The notes beneath the pieces are model-generated. The model was not told where the DNA came from, did not search any database, and was given only the letters and a program-made list of their open reading frames with translations. Shown here one piece after another: positions 25,386 to 35,055 of a DNA stretch of 64,000 bases. Each line of letters starts with the position of its first letter. Within the stretch, counting starts at the first letter, position 1. Position numbers and translations under genes: made by a program. The stretch spans positions 1-64,000 of the forward strand of contig NZ_JAGQBF010000002.1 in NCBI RefSeq assembly GCF_024345495.1. Reading direction: 5' to 3'. This DNA is from Synechococcus sp. RedBA-s (GTDB lineage: Bacteria; Cyanobacteriota; Cyanobacteriia; PCC-6307; Cyanobiaceae).

Positions 25386-27212
25386 TCAGAAACGAAGTAG
25401 GGTCGGCGCCATGGCCGGCTGGCGCACCAGGATCCAGGCCCCCATCAGCAGGACGCCGATCAGCACGGTGAGCGCGTAGCCCTGTACCCGACCTGAGGTG
25501 CTGTAGCTGAGTCGACGGGCTCCCTCCATGGTCAGACCGCCGCTGCGGTCGCTGAAGCCATCCACCAGGCGACGATCCACCCAGCGGCTGGCCGCTGCCA
25601 GCACCACCACCAGACCGACAACGGTTCGGCGGTAGAAGGTTTCGGTATGCAGGTCGGCAGCCAACCAGTGCTGCAGGCCATCGAGGGGGTGAGGGAGCTG
25701 CTGCCAGGTGAGCGCTCCCCCCAGCAAGGTGGAGGCCAGCAGAGGCAGGGCCATGGGGCCCCAGTTGAAGCCACCGAAGGGCGTAGGGGCCAGCAGCACC
25801 GGCAGGTGCAGCACCATCCCCGCTCCCACCATGGTGGGCAACACCATCAGCCAGAGCACCTCAGCCGAGCGGGCCGTGAACACCGACGGAGTTCCACCCC
25901 AGATCCGCCGGAAGATGCGCACCAGGCAGGCGCTGATCAGTCCGTTGGTCAGCAGCACCACCACCAGCAGGGCCGATGGGGCGGACCCCTCCAGCAAGGA
26001 ACCGGCCAGCTCGTTGAGAGCTCCAAACCCAGCCAGTGGAGGCAGGGCCACCATGCCGCCGGCACCGACGAGAAAGGCCAGGCCCGTGAGCGGTCGCCTC
26101 GACCAGAGGCCACCCAGCTGGGTGAGGTCCTGGGTGACGTTGCTGCTGATCACCGTGCCCACGGCCATGAGCATCAGTGCCATCGGCAGGGGGTAGATCA
26201 GCAGCATGTGCCAGGCCGCATCCACGGAGCCACAGCCCACGGCCATGAACAGCAGGCCGAACCAGCTGCTCACCAGAAACGACAGGGCCCGCTTGATATC
26301 CACCTGGGCCAGGGCGATGAGCGCACCCACCAGCGCCGTGGTGCCACCCACAACCACCAGGAAGGCCTGCGCGGTGGGGCTGATGGCCAGCAGGGGATGC
26401 AGACGCAACAGCACCCAGGCACCACCGGCCACCACCACCGAACTGCGCAGGATCGTGGAGGGCAGTGGCCCTTCCATCGCCTCATCCAGCCAGAGGTGAA
26501 GGGGGATCTGGGCGCACTTGCCCATCGGACCGGCCACCAGCGCCAGCAGGATCAAGGTGAGGGCCGGCGACGGTTCGGCCTGGGCCGCCCAATCGGCCAG
26601 ATCGTTGAAGTTCCAGCTGCCCGCCATAGGCAGCAGGGCGATCACCCCGGCCAGCAGCACCAGGTCACCCACCCGTTTGGTCAGGAAGGCATCCCGGGCC
26701 CCCTTCACCACCAGCGACTGGTTGTACCAGGTGCCGACGATCAGATAGGTGCCCAGGGTGAGCAGCTCCAGCACCACATAGGAGAAGAAGAGCGAATCGG
26801 TGACAACCAGGGCACAGAGACCGGCTTCAAACAGATTTAGGGATCCGAAGAAGCGGGGCCAGCCCCAGTCCATCTCCAGATAGCCGATCGCATAAACCTG
26901 CGCCAGGAGATGAACGCCGCAGATCATCGTGATCGCAATCAACACGCTGCGATCAATCGTCGCGTCGAAATTGATGGTGAGTCCGGCTGTGGAGAGCCAG
27001 GTCCAGGTGAAGCTGAGGCTGCGGCCGGAGCAGCCGATCCAGGCCAGCAGACCATGGCTGAACGCCAGAAAATTCATCACCAGGTTGAGATACCCGGCTG
27101 GCCGCGGTCCGCTCTGGCTGATCAGACCAGGCGACCAGAGAAAAGAGAACAAACCGCCGAGTAACGGGTAGAGCGGAATCAACCAGGCCGTCTCGAAGAA
27201 GGGGACGGTCAT
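25386..27212 (-). CDS. ndhF3: NDH-1 subunit NdhF3-type (NuoL-like)
   Basis: First gene of the CO2-uptake operon. A 608-residue antiporter-like subunit with about 16 membrane segments and a long C-terminal lateral helix region (KAPH-equivalent area after residue 500). Key blocks include TMICGVHLLAQVYAIGYLEMD, normal for NuoL (cut here for length), KCAQIPLHLWLDEAMEGP and SFLVSSWFGLLFMAVG. I take the ATG at 27212, which begins MTVPFFETAWLIPLYPLLG, the usual NdhF start; the frame is open 10 codons further. About 240 nt of upstream DNA should hold the promoter and perhaps a LysR-type CcmR/NdhR site, but I could not identify one with confidence. Confidence 0.88.
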   Translation of the reverse strand: MTVPFFETAWLIPLYPLLGGLFSFLWSPGLISQSGPRPAGYLNLVMNFLAFSHGLLAWIGCSGRSLSFTWTWLSTAGLTINFDATIDRSVLIAITMICGVHLLAQVYAIGYLEMDWGWPRFFGSLNLFEAGLCALVVTDSLFFSYVVLELLTLGTYLIVGTWYNQSLVVKGARDAFLTKRVGDLVLLAGVIALLPMAGSWNFNDLADWAAQAEPSPALTLILLALVAGPMGKCAQIPLHLWLDEAMEGPLPSTILRSSVVVAGGAWVLLRLHPLLAISPTAQAFLVVVGGTTALVGALIALAQVDIKRALSFLVSSWFGLLFMAVGCGSVDAAWHMLLIYPLPMALMLMAVGTVISSNVTQDLTQLGGLWSRRPLTGLAFLVGAGGMVALPPLAGFGALNELAGSLLEGSAPSALLVVVLLTNGLISACLVRIFRRIWGGTPSVFTARSAEVLWLMVLPTMVGAGMVLHLPVLLAPTPFGGFNWGPMALPLLASTLLGGALTWQQLPHPLDGLQHWLAADLHTETFYRRTVVGLVVVLAAASRWVDRRLVDGFSDRSGGLTMEGARRLSYSTSGRVQGYALTVLIGVLLMGAWILVRQPAMAPTLLRF

Positions 27213-27454
27213 CGCGTTGTGCGGTTTGAGGGAGAGTCGCAAAACCTTAGGGGTTTCCCGTGCGCCAGGGGCGGCCTAATGAAGTTGCGTTGCCTATGAC
27301 TCCGTTAAGCGTGGTTGATCGGCTCCGCCGCCACCAAGGGTCCCAAGTCAGCCGGCTGGCGCTGGCCACTGCTGCAACCACAGGGCCGAAGCGGCCAGCT
27401 GCATCAGCGCGTTACCCCCCGGGTTCCGCCCAGCATCAGAGCGAAGAAGCTGGG

Positions 27455-27655
27455 CTACAGAGCCTGGGGCACCGCCTCACCGGCTGAGAGCAGCCCCGCC
27501 TGGCGGCTGCTCTCCAGCAGCACGGGTGTGAGCGTGGCCAGCAGCGGGATGTTCGGCACCAGCGACGAGGCCGCCGCAGTGCTGAGCAACAACCACTGGG
27601 TGCCGGCTTCAGCGCTGCCACTGATCAGTCCGTTGAAGGCGGCTGCAGCATCAAC
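27455..27655 (-). pseudogene. Fragment of a membrane permease, possibly ion-transporter superfamily
   Basis: In one minus-strand frame there is a 60-codon piece reading GLISGSAEAGTQWLLLSTAA and then SSLVPNIPLLATLTPVL, ended by a stop at 27455. The helix with the Val-Pro-Asn-Ile-Pro turn recalls ArsB/NhaD/SLC13-type permeases. It has no start of its own and abuts the end of the P-type ATPase remnant in another frame, so it looks like one piece of a deletion junction. The identification is weak. Confidence 0.3.
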
Positions 27656-29690
27656 CCGTCGCAGCGGGGCTCGAAGGCCAGTGCTTTGCCCAGGCTCAGG
27701 TCAACCGCCCGCCCCTCCTCCACGGCGGCTTCGATCGTGGCGAAGTTGTCGTCGGTGAGCAGCATGTTGGCGGCCTCACGGGCCACCTCGGTGCCAACCC
27801 TGCCCATGGCGATACCGATGTCGGCCTGCTGCAGGGCCGGGGCGTCGTTGACCCCATCACCGGTCATGGCCACGATTTCGCCGTTGGTTTGCAGCGCCTG
27901 CACCAGCTCCAGTTTCTGGGCCGGAGCCACCCCGGCGAACACAACCAGCTGGTCCAACTGGTGGGCCAGCTCAGCGGGCGTCAGCAGCGCGAGGGCCAGG
28001 CCATCAAGGCACTCCAGGGGGCCATGGCCTCGGCCCAGGCCGATCTGGGTGGCGATCGCCAGTGCTGTATCCAGGTGATCGCCGGTGATCCTCTTCACCC
28101 GGATGCCAGCGGCACGGCAGGCCGCTACGGCCGCGATCACTTCCGGCCGGGGGGGATCAAGCATCCCCTGCAGACCCACGAACTGCAGCCCCTCTGCCAC
28201 GTGCTGGTCCTCGAGATTGGCTGGCCGGGGTTGGTCCTGGCCCACCGCAATGGCCAACACCCTCTGACCGCGGCCCGCCATGGCGGCCGCCGCCCCGTGA
28301 ATGGCGGTGGCATCAGGGGCTCGTTCTGGCCGCTGGCTCCCAGCTGGCTCAGGAAACGGGGCAGCACGGCCTCCACCGAGCCATTCACCAGGATGCGGGC
28401 ACTGCCATGCAGGGTGGCCATGAACTGCCGCTCCGACACGAAGGGAATGGCGTCGCACCTGGGGTGCTCCAGCAGGCTGCGTTGGGCACCCAGGCCCGCT
28501 GAACGGGCCGCCACCAGCAGGGCCGTTTCCGTGGGGTCCCCCACCAGCCCCTCCTCCTCGCCGTGGCGGGCGTCATTGCAGAGCAACACCGCCAGTAGGG
28601 TTTCGCCCCGGAGGCTCTCGAGCCTGAGCAGGTCGCTGCCGGCATAGATCTCCTGAACCAGCATCCGGTTCTGGCTGAGGGTGCCGGTCTTGTCGGAGCA
28701 GATCACCGTGGTGTTGCCGAGGGTCTCCACGGCAGGCAGCTTGCGGATGATCGCGTTGCGCCGGGCCATGCGCCTGACGCCGATCGCCAGGGTGATGGTC
28801 ACGATCGCCGCAGCTCCTCGGGGATCGCCCCCACCGCCAGCTCCACGGCCCCATCGAACATCTCAGCGGAGCCCCGCTGCCGGATCATGCCCACCGCAAA
28901 GGTGAGGGCGGCCAGCACCAGAATCACCTTCAGCAGGCTCTGGCTGAAGCGCTGGAACTTGCTCGTCAGCGGGGTGCTCAGGCTCTGGTGCTGGCGCAGC
29001 ACCGAGGAGATCCGACCCACTTCGGTGGCCCCGGGACAGGCCACCACCAGCCCATGGCCCAGGCCGGCAGCGATCCCCCAGGGCCACCTCTACCGCAACC
29101 GCCTGGGTTGATATCGCCACCGGCAGGGATTCGCCGGTGAGCGCCGATTCATCCAGCCGAAGTTCTCGCGTCTGGAGCAGGCTCAAGTCGGCGGGCACCC
29201 AGGCGCCAGCGCTGAGGCGCACCAGATCCGCGACAACCAGTTGCTCGGAGGGCAGGCGCAGCTCCCGCCCGCCCGCACCGCATCCACCTCGGTGCGGACG
29301 GATTGCGCCAGCGCCGCGATCGCCGACTCAGCCCGATCCTCCTGAACGAAGCCGATCGCCGCATTGATTTGCGTCACGTTCCAGATCACCAGTGCTTCGC
29401 CGAGGGAGTCGATCCAGAGCTTGATCAGGTCCGTGATCAGCAGGTTGTAGAGCAGTGGATTGTGGAACTGCTCGAGGAAACGCAGCCAGGCCAGCCGTCC
29501 CGGCAGCGCCGTGATCTGGTTGGGACCGAAGCACTCCATGCGCCGGGACGCTTCCCCATCGCTCAGACCCCGCTCCCGGTCGCTGCCCAGCCTGGGGAGC
29601 AACGCTTCGCCAGTGGGGGCCTGAAACGGTTGATCCTGGGGGCTTGCGGCCTCCGGCCGGGCAGTCGGGCCTGAGAGGGAGCCCCGCAGC
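27625..29690 (-). pseudogene. Frameshifted cation-transporting P-type ATPase (P2A, PacL-like)
   Basis: Blocks of one P-type ATPase appear in the correct order but in shifting frames. They are: the N-terminal cytosolic and TM1-TM2 part (FGPNQITALPGRLAWLRFLE, about 29520); the actuator motif DESALTGESLPV (about 29140); TM3-TM4 ending in [12 protein letters not shown] (about 28800); the phosphorylation motif [15 protein letters not shown] (about 28690); the nucleotide-binding domain; and the hinge AMTGDGVNDAPALQ (about 27850). At least four frameshifts separate them, the PEGL motif is broken, and TM5-TM10 are absent after 27650. The gene cannot give a pump. A Ca2+ or Na+ type is suggested by overall similarity. 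Confidence 0.85.
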
Positions 29691-29759
29691 GAAAACTGAC
29701 CCTATCGGCGCCTTCCGCGGCCTGATTGCAGCGGGCAGCCTCGGCAGCCTGCCAACCCC

Positions 29760-32210
29760 TCAGCCTGCCGCCGCCAGCTCGGCCTCGATCGCCGCAATCG
29801 CCAGGCGGGTGGAGATCACCGCATCGGGGTTGAGGCTGATCGAATCGATGCATTCTTCCACCAGAAAACGGGCGAATTCGGGGTAGTCGCTGGGGGCCTG
29901 GCCGCAGAGGCCGATCGGGCGGCCGCAGCGGTGGGCGCCGTGAATGGCGAGGCGGATCATCTCCTGAACGATCGGATGACGTTCATCGAACAGATTCGCC
30001 ACCAGGGAGGAGTCGCGGTCGATGCCGAGGGTGAGCTGGGTGAGGTCGTTGGTACCGATCGAGAAACCATCGAAGTGCTCCGAGAAGGCCTCAACGCCGA
30101 TCACGTTGCTGGGCAGCTCACACATCACATACACCTTGAGGTCGTCCTGGCCGCGCACCAGGCCGTGGCGGGCCATTTCCTCCAGCACCCGCTTGCCTTC
30201 CTCCGGGGTGCGGCAGAAGGGCACCATCGGAATTGTGTTGCGCAGACCCATCTGGCGGCGAACCCTCAGCAGGGCACGGCATTCCAGACCGAAGGCTGAG
30301 CGGAATTCCGGGGAGGTGTAGCGGGCCGCTCCCCTCCAGCCAATCATCGGATTGGCTTCGCTGGGCTCAAAGGCCCGGCCACCGAGCAGGCGGGCGTATT
30401 CGTTGCTCTTGAAATCGGAGAAGCGCAACACCACCGGCCTGGGATGGAAGGCCGCCGCGATCCGTGCCATGCCCTGGGCCAGCCGGTCGACGTAGTACTC
30501 CGTGGGGTCGTCGTAGCCGGCGGTGAGGGTGGCGATGGCCTCCCGCTCGGCTGGATCGCTCACCCGCTCGGGCTGCAGCAACGCCATCGGGTGCACCCGG
30601 ATGTGGTTGGCGATGATGAATTCCAACCGGGCCAGACCGACGCCATCGCAGGGGATAGCCGCAAAACGGAAGGCCTTCTCCGGGTTGCCCACGTTCATCA
30701 GGATGCGGGTGCGCGTGGGCGGAAGCTGCTCCAGTTTCTGCTCCTCCATCTCGTAACGCAGCAGTCCCCGGTAGACCATGCCGTCCTCGCCTTCGGCGCA
30801 GCTGACGGTGATCGCTTCGCCGTCGTGGATGCGCTCGGTGGCGTCGCCACAGCCCACCACGGCCGTGATGCCCATCTCGCGGGCAATGATCGCCGCATGG
30901 CAGGTGCGTCCCCCCTGGTTGGTGATCACACCCCGGGCTTTTTTGAGGATCGGTTCCCAGTCGGGATCGGTGCGCTCGGTCACCAACAGATCGCCCACTT
31001 CAAAGCGATCGATGCCACTGGGGTTGAGGATCACCCGGGCGCGGCCACTGCTGATCGAGGCCCCGATGGCGCGTCCGTGGGTGATCAGTTCCGCCTGGTG
31101 GGGCTTGAGCTGCCAGCGGCAGAGCACCGAGCCCGATCGTCTCGATTCAACGGTTTCAGGGCGGGCCTGAAGAATGAACAGCTCACCGCTCTCCCCGTCG
31201 CGGGCCCACTCGATGTCCATCGGTGTGGCCGCTCCATGGTGGGCGCTGTAGTGGGCCTCGATCAGACAGGCCCAGCGGCCCAGGGTGAGGGCCTCCTCAT
31301 CGCTGATGGCATAACGGCCGCGCTCCTGCAGCGGCACGGGTTCGTTGCGGACTGTGCCGCCTTCGCCGTACACCATGCGGATCGCCTTGCTGCCCAGGCG
31401 CTTGCTCACGATCGCTGCATAGCCTTCGCGCAGGGTGGGTTTGAACAGCAGCAGTTCATCTGGATTCACCGCCCCTTGCACCACGTTCTCTCCCAGGCCG
31501 TAGGCCGCATTGAGCAGCACGGCGTTGCGGAAGCCGGTCTCGGTGTCGATCGTGAACATCACCCCGGCGGCGCCCAGATCAGAGCGCACCATTCGCTGCA
31601 CGCCGATCGACAGGGCCACCTGCAGGTGATCGAAGCCGTTGATCTGGCGGTAGGAGATGGCCCGATCGGTGAACAGGGAGCTGTAGCAGCGGCGGCAGGC
31701 GGCCAGCAGATCCGTCACACCGCGCACGTTCAGGTAGGTCTCCTGCTGACCGGCGAAACTGGCATCGGGCAGATCCTCCGCCGTGGCACTGGAGCGCACC
31801 GCCACCGGACCGCTCCCCAGTTCGCCGTAGGCCGCTGTCACGGCAGCCTCGAGCTCCACTGGCAGCTGGGCGCCAAGGATCAGGTTCCGTGCGCGCTGTC
31901 CGGCCTGCTGCAGCGCCGCGAGATCACCACTGTCGAGCTGGCCCAGGATGGACCTCAGCGGAGCCTCCAGGCCATTGAGCCTGAGAAACAGGCGGTAGGC
32001 GGCAGCGGTGGTGGCGAAGCCACCGGGCACCCTCACGCCCTGGCTGGTGAGCTCCCGGATCATTTCCCCCAGGGAGGCATTTTTGCCGCCCACTTCAGCA
32101 ATGTCTGCAATGCCCACCTCCTCGAACCGCCTCAGCAAAGGGGGATCGCTCACGGCTGGACTGGAGGCGCTGGTGCTGGCGTTGGAGTTGGCGCCGAGGT
32201 TGGGGTCCAT
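29760..32210 (-). CDS. ppsA: Phosphoenolpyruvate synthase
   Basis: Converts pyruvate and ATP to phosphoenolpyruvate, AMP and phosphate. In cyanobacteria it links pyruvate to gluconeogenesis and carbon storage. The 816-residue protein has the N-terminal ATP-grasp nucleotide domain (VGGKNASLGEMI; VAVRSSATAEDLPDASFAGQ). The central swivelling domain has the phosphohistidine in GGRTCHAAIIARE. The C-terminal PEP-binding TIM barrel shows GVGLARLEFI and FSIGTNDLTQLTLGIDRDS. The set is complete and the length normal. A Ser/Ala-rich stretch of 20 residues precedes the first domain. It lies 27 nt downstream of the solute-binding protein gene on the same strand. Confidence 0.95.
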   Translation of the reverse strand: MDPNLGANSNASTSASSPAVSDPPLLRRFEEVGIADIAEVGGKNASLGEMIRELTSQGVRVPGGFATTAAAYRLFLRLNGLEAPLRSILGQLDSGDLAALQQAGQRARNLILGAQLPVELEAAVTAAYGELGSGPVAVRSSATAEDLPDASFAGQQETYLNVRGVTDLLAACRRCYSSLFTDRAISYRQINGFDHLQVALSIGVQRMVRSDLGAAGVMFTIDTETGFRNAVLLNAAYGLGENVVQGAVNPDELLLFKPTLREGYAAIVSKRLGSKAIRMVYGEGGTVRNEPVPLQERGRYAISDEEALTLGRWACLIEAHYSAHHGAATPMDIEWARDGESGELFILQARPETVESRRSGSVLCRWQLKPHQAELITHGRAIGASISSGRARVILNPSGIDRFEVGDLLVTERTDPDWEPILKKARGVITNQGGRTCHAAIIAREMGITAVVGCGDATERIHDGEAITVSCAEGEDGMVYRGLLRYEMEEQKLEQLPPTRTRILMNVGNPEKAFRFAAIPCDGVGLARLEFIIANHIRVHPMALLQPERVSDPAEREAIATLTAGYDDPTEYYVDRLAQGMARIAAAFHPRPVVLRFSDFKSNEYARLLGGRAFEPSEANPMIGWRGAARYTSPEFRSAFGLECRALLRVRRQMGLRNTIPMVPFCRTPEEGKRVLEEMARHGLVRGQDDLKVYVMCELPSNVIGVEAFSEHFDGFSIGTNDLTQLTLGIDRDSSLVANLFDERHPIVQEMIRLAIHGAHRCGRPIGLCGQAPSDYPEFARFLVEECIDSISLNPDAVISTRLAIAAIEAELAAAG

Positions 32211-32237
32211 GGCGATCGAGTCGCGCAGAGACCCAGG

Positions 32238-33431
32238 CTAGGAACGGCTGGCGGCTGGGTCTGCCTTCAGGGGCGTTAGCCGCAGCTCTCCGTCCGGAGG
32301 GATGCCGGGTGAGAGGTCGAGGCGGCTGGCCGCTCCCCGCAGGGCCACCGGCTTGCCGGCTTGGCGGGCTTTGAGGGCAGGGCAGAGATCAAGGGGCTTG
32401 GCCTTGGCATCGAGCCAATCCAACGACCATGTTCTCGACATCTGCCCAGCGACCGAAGCGACCGACACCAGCTGGCCGGTGTCGAAGCCGGCGGCCTCCA
32501 CCAACCCAGGGGAATAGCCGTTGCGTTTCTTGAAGGACACCTCGAAGCGATCCCAGCCCGGCCCGCGGCTGAGGGAATCGACACCCAGCTGGGCCAGGGG
32601 CAGGGGTTCACGCACTGGAAACGGCCAGACCAGGGTCAGGGCCGTGGGCAGATCGAGTTGGGCCACGGCCTGCGTCAGTGGGCTGCCCGGGGTTGTCATC
32701 ACCACCAGCGAGGAGGGGGTGTACCAGTTCACGTCATCGCGCAGCTGGGCCATCAGCTTCTTGGTGGGCTCCACAATCGCCTCCGGGTCGTTGGTGGCAC
32801 CCACGGTCCAGCCGCCGCTGCCATTGATCGTTTCCACGAAGCGATCCGCCAGGGCCGCCTGCTCCGCGCCGCCGTCATGGATCACCATCACCTTGCCCTT
32901 GCCCTCCTCCAGCAGACCCCGTGCCAGCCGATCGGCCTCGAGGCTGCGCGAGGGCAGCACCGGCCAGAGCCTGTCAGCCCCCACCTGACTGGGCAGCCGC
33001 CGCAAGGAATTGCCCCGCTGCAGTGGTAACAGCACGTTCACCTCACGGCTCTGGGCCAGGCGGCCGAAGGGCAGCAAATTGGCAGCGGGAGGGGCGATTA
33101 GCAGCTCCGGCATCGGCACGCCCTGCAACAGAGCCTCTGGATCCTGCTCCGGCGGCAGCCAGCCCAGTCCCTTGCTCGGGGGGCGCACGCCGCAGGCCCG
33201 GGTCTCCTCCATGGCCAGTGCGTAGCCGCGGCGCAGGCCATCCCCCACCCCAGCCAGCAGCCCTTCACTGGGCAGCAGCATCAACACGTCCTGGGAGAAC
33301 GGGCTGCTGGCCGCCAGGCCCTGAACCCCCACCAGCACCGCCGCCAACCCCGCGCCCACACTCCATAGGGGCAACCCCGATCCGCGCCCTGGGGGGGGAT
33401 TCCCTCCGCTTGCCTGTCCCCCAGTGGTCAT
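32238..33431 (-). CDS. Periplasmic solute-binding-like protein (branched-chain amino-acid binding fold)
   Basis: A 397-residue protein with an N-terminal membrane-spanning or signal segment (SVGAGLAAVLVGVQGLAA) after a Gly/Pro-rich start. The rest resembles type-1 periplasmic binding proteins: VLMLLPSEGLLAGVGDGLRRG near the start, KVMVIHDGGAEQAALADRFV in the middle and VEAAGFDTGQLVSVA late. There are no permease or ATPase genes beside it, so it may act as a sensor, or be a LpoA-like envelope protein rather than a transporter part. The order with ppsA downstream does not suggest a specific ligand. Confidence 0.65.
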   Translation of the reverse strand: MTTGGQASGGNPPPGRGSGLPLWSVGAGLAAVLVGVQGLAASSPFSQDVLMLLPSEGLLAGVGDGLRRGYALAMEETRACGVRPPSKGLGWLPPEQDPEALLQGVPMPELLIAPPAANLLPFGRLAQSREVNVLLPLQRGNSLRRLPSQVGADRLWPVLPSRSLEADRLARGLLEEGKGKVMVIHDGGAEQAALADRFVETINGSGGWTVGATNDPEAIVEPTKKLMAQLRDDVNWYTPSSLVVMTTPGSPLTQAVAQLDLPTALTLVWPFPVREPLPLAQLGVDSLSRGPGWDRFEVSFKKRNGYSPGLVEAAGFDTGQLVSVASVAGQMSRTWSLDWLDAKAKPLDLCPALKARQAGKPVALRGAASRLDLSPGIPPDGELRLTPLKADPAASRS

Positions 33432-33504
33432 GACCAGTACCGTCCAGACCAGCGAGGTTACGTGCAGCTTCGTTCCTAGGTTGGAATCTCTCCACTAGGG
33501 ACGC

Positions 33505-34347
33505 ATGTCGGGCCCGATCACCGCGCCGACCAGCGCACGCACCAGCTCAACCACTACTGCACCACTGAGCTCAGGGCCGGTGTGCCCCAGGGGCCTGGGC
33601 CGCCGCCGCCGACTGCTGGCCCTGCTAACCAGCATCGGCGTGGGCTGCAGCGGCTTGATGGGTCTGCTTCAGCCCCTGCCGGCGCTGGCCATTCCCCAGA
33701 AAGAGGCCATGAAAAAGCTGGCGGTCATCCCGGTGTTCGTGCTCGCCGATGCAAAAGGCGTACCGCTGCCATTGCAACGGGAGAAAGCCCTGGTATTGCC
33801 GCTCTACCTCGACCGTGTCAAGGCGGAACAGGAACTGGCGGCATTCCTGAAGGTCAACCCCACGATCAAGGCGGGGGTTCTGCCCATGCCCATGAATGTG
33901 GCCCTGGAGCGGGTGCAGGAGCTCAACAAGACCCTCAAGGGCCTGAAGCTGCTTTCACCGGTGATTCCCACACCGTCCGATCTGAGCCAGGCCCGCACCC
34001 TCCTGGCAAAACAGGGCCTCGATCAGAAAGCGATCCAGCAGGGCCTTTCGGTTCCCGTGTTCTTCACCAAACCGCTGATCACCGTCAAGACACCCCAGGG
34101 GGAGCGCGGGCTCTTCTTCTTCAACTACGCCTCGTTGCAGAAGGCGATGGCGGCAATCCCCGACCGCAACAAGCTCACGGTCCAAGCCGCTGATCTCAGC
34201 GCCGTGATGGATCAGATCGTGAAGCAGTCCAAGGACACCTATGCCTTCTATCCCACACCAGAGTACTTCCGCCTGGTGGAGCAGCAGTCAAGGGCCAAGG
34301 GGGCTGGCTCAGCCGGCGCGCCGCCGCCGGTAGCACCCAAGCGCTGA
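33505..34347 (+). CDS. Tic22-like protein
   Basis: A 280-residue protein with a long Thr/Ser/Arg-rich N terminus, a hydrophobic stretch (LLALLTSIGVGCSGLMGLL) and an Ala-Leu-Ala cleavage site, so it is probably exported to the periplasm or thylakoid lumen. The mature part fits the Tic22 family: VIPVFVLADAKGVPL at the start of a duplicated fold and PVFFTKPLITVKTPQGE in the second half. Cyanobacterial Tic22 (Slr0924 in Synechocystis) helps outer-membrane proteins cross the periplasm and is essential there. It is divergent from the neighbouring binding-protein gene and convergent with the small membrane-protein gene. Confidence 0.85.
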   Translation: MSGPITAPTSARTSSTTTAPLSSGPVCPRGLGRRRRLLALLTSIGVGCSGLMGLLQPLPALAIPQKEAMKKLAVIPVFVLADAKGVPLPLQREKALVLPLYLDRVKAEQELAAFLKVNPTIKAGVLPMPMNVALERVQELNKTLKGLKLLSPVIPTPSDLSQARTLLAKQGLDQKAIQQGLSVPVFFTKPLITVKTPQGERGLFFFNYASLQKAMAAIPDRNKLTVQAADLSAVMDQIVKQSKDTYAFYPTPEYFRLVEQQSRAKGAGSAGAPPPVAPKR

Positions 34348-34366
34348 GGACCGCCTACTGCGGTCC
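34348..34366. terminator. Bidirectional terminator-like hairpin after tic22
   Basis: GGACCGC at 34348-34354 pairs perfectly with GCGGTCC at 34360-34366 around a five-base loop. It overlaps the stop of the convergent small gene and sits one base after the tic22 stop. There is no T-run, so it may work as a weak or factor-assisted terminator for both genes. Confidence 0.5.
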
Positions 34367-34579
34367 CTCCTCGTCCCCGTCCTCGGCGGCTTCAGCTGCT
34401 GCCTCTGGCAGCAGCTGGGTGAGCAGACCTCCGCAGAGCAGCACCGCGGCAATTCCCAGGGCAAGGGGCCGGTTGGCTGCACCTCCCTCGCTGCTCCAGA
34501 GGGCCGCGCTGAGGAAGGCGCCCCCCAGCAGCAGGGTGGGCACCAGCACGATTCCCTTGGCGGTGCGGTTCAGGCTCAT
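34355..34579 (-). CDS. Small two-helix membrane protein of unknown function
   Basis: From the ATG at 34579 the frame gives 74 residues with two hydrophobic helices (IVLVPTLLLGGAFLSAAL and LALGIAAVLLCGGLLTQLL) and an acidic C terminus rich in Glu, Asp and Ala. I do not recognise the family. The ATG overlaps the stop of the SNase-like gene by four bases, which supports the chosen start and coupling of the two genes. Confidence 0.6.
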   Translation of the reverse strand: MSLNRTAKGIVLVPTLLLGGAFLSAALWSSEGGAANRPLALGIAAVLLCGGLLTQLLPEAAAEAAEDGDEEGPQ

Positions 34580-35055
34580 GGCTCCCTGGAGTCGTCCGGG
34601 GTGGTGGGGCAACCCTCGGGCCGAATCAGCGAGGGCAAGGGTTGGGCCAAGCCGGCATGGATCAGGCCTGAGCCCAGATCATCCCCTCCCCGCAACGCCT
34701 GAACGCGGGCCAGCAGCACCCCATCGGCCGACCCCAGCGGCCGCAGGTTCACCCGCGTGCGCCGGGGCAATTCCTTCCGCAGCCAGCGTTCAGCCTCTGC
34801 GGATTGCTCGGGGGTGACGCTGATGCAGCCCAGCTGCACCGGGTAGCTGCGGTTCTGATCACCCACCTGCAGCAGCACACCACTGCGCACCTGCAGCACC
34901 TCCGCCGCGCCAGCGGGCTGGGCCGCCATGGGATCAAACAGCAGGCCCACCGCCAGGATCAAGGCCAACAGCAGCGACAGGGGACTCAGAGCTTGGCGCC
35001 GCAACTGGGACAGAAGAAATGGGCGCTTTCTGTGGTGAAGCCACAGGATCCGCAT
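34576..35055 (-). CDS. Exported SNase-like (thermonuclease-fold) protein
   Basis: Up to 159 residues with an N-terminal signal-like helix ([15 protein letters not shown]). The body follows the staphylococcal nuclease pattern: [20 protein letters not shown], a [15 protein letters not shown] helix, and [12 protein letters not shown] near the end. The first catalytic Arg position (VRL in active enzymes) is Gln here, so activity is doubtful. With the ATG at 35055 the gene overlaps the ilvB end by 70 nt. A TTG at 35004, starting right at the signal peptide, is a plausible alternative that shortens the overlap to 19 nt. It is co-directional with ilvB and the small membrane protein. Confidence 0.6.
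   Translation of the reverse strand: MRILWLHHRKRPFLLSQLRRQALSPLSLLLALILAVGLLFDPMAAQPAGAAEVLQVRSGVLLQVGDQNRSYPVQLGCISVTPEQSAEAERWLRKELPRRTRVNLRPLGSADGVLLARVQALRGGDDLGSGLIHAGLAQPLPSLIRPEGCPTTPDDSREP

Noticed and set aside
27213-27454. LysR-type (CcmR/NdhR) operator before ndhF
   Set aside because: Partial matches such as GATCAACCACGCTTAAC occur, but no convincing paired half-sites could be defined by eye.
30444-32279. Open frame of 611 codons antisense to ppsA
   Set aside because: Shadow of ppsA; no domain features, and composition typical of reverse-strand reading of GC-rich codons.
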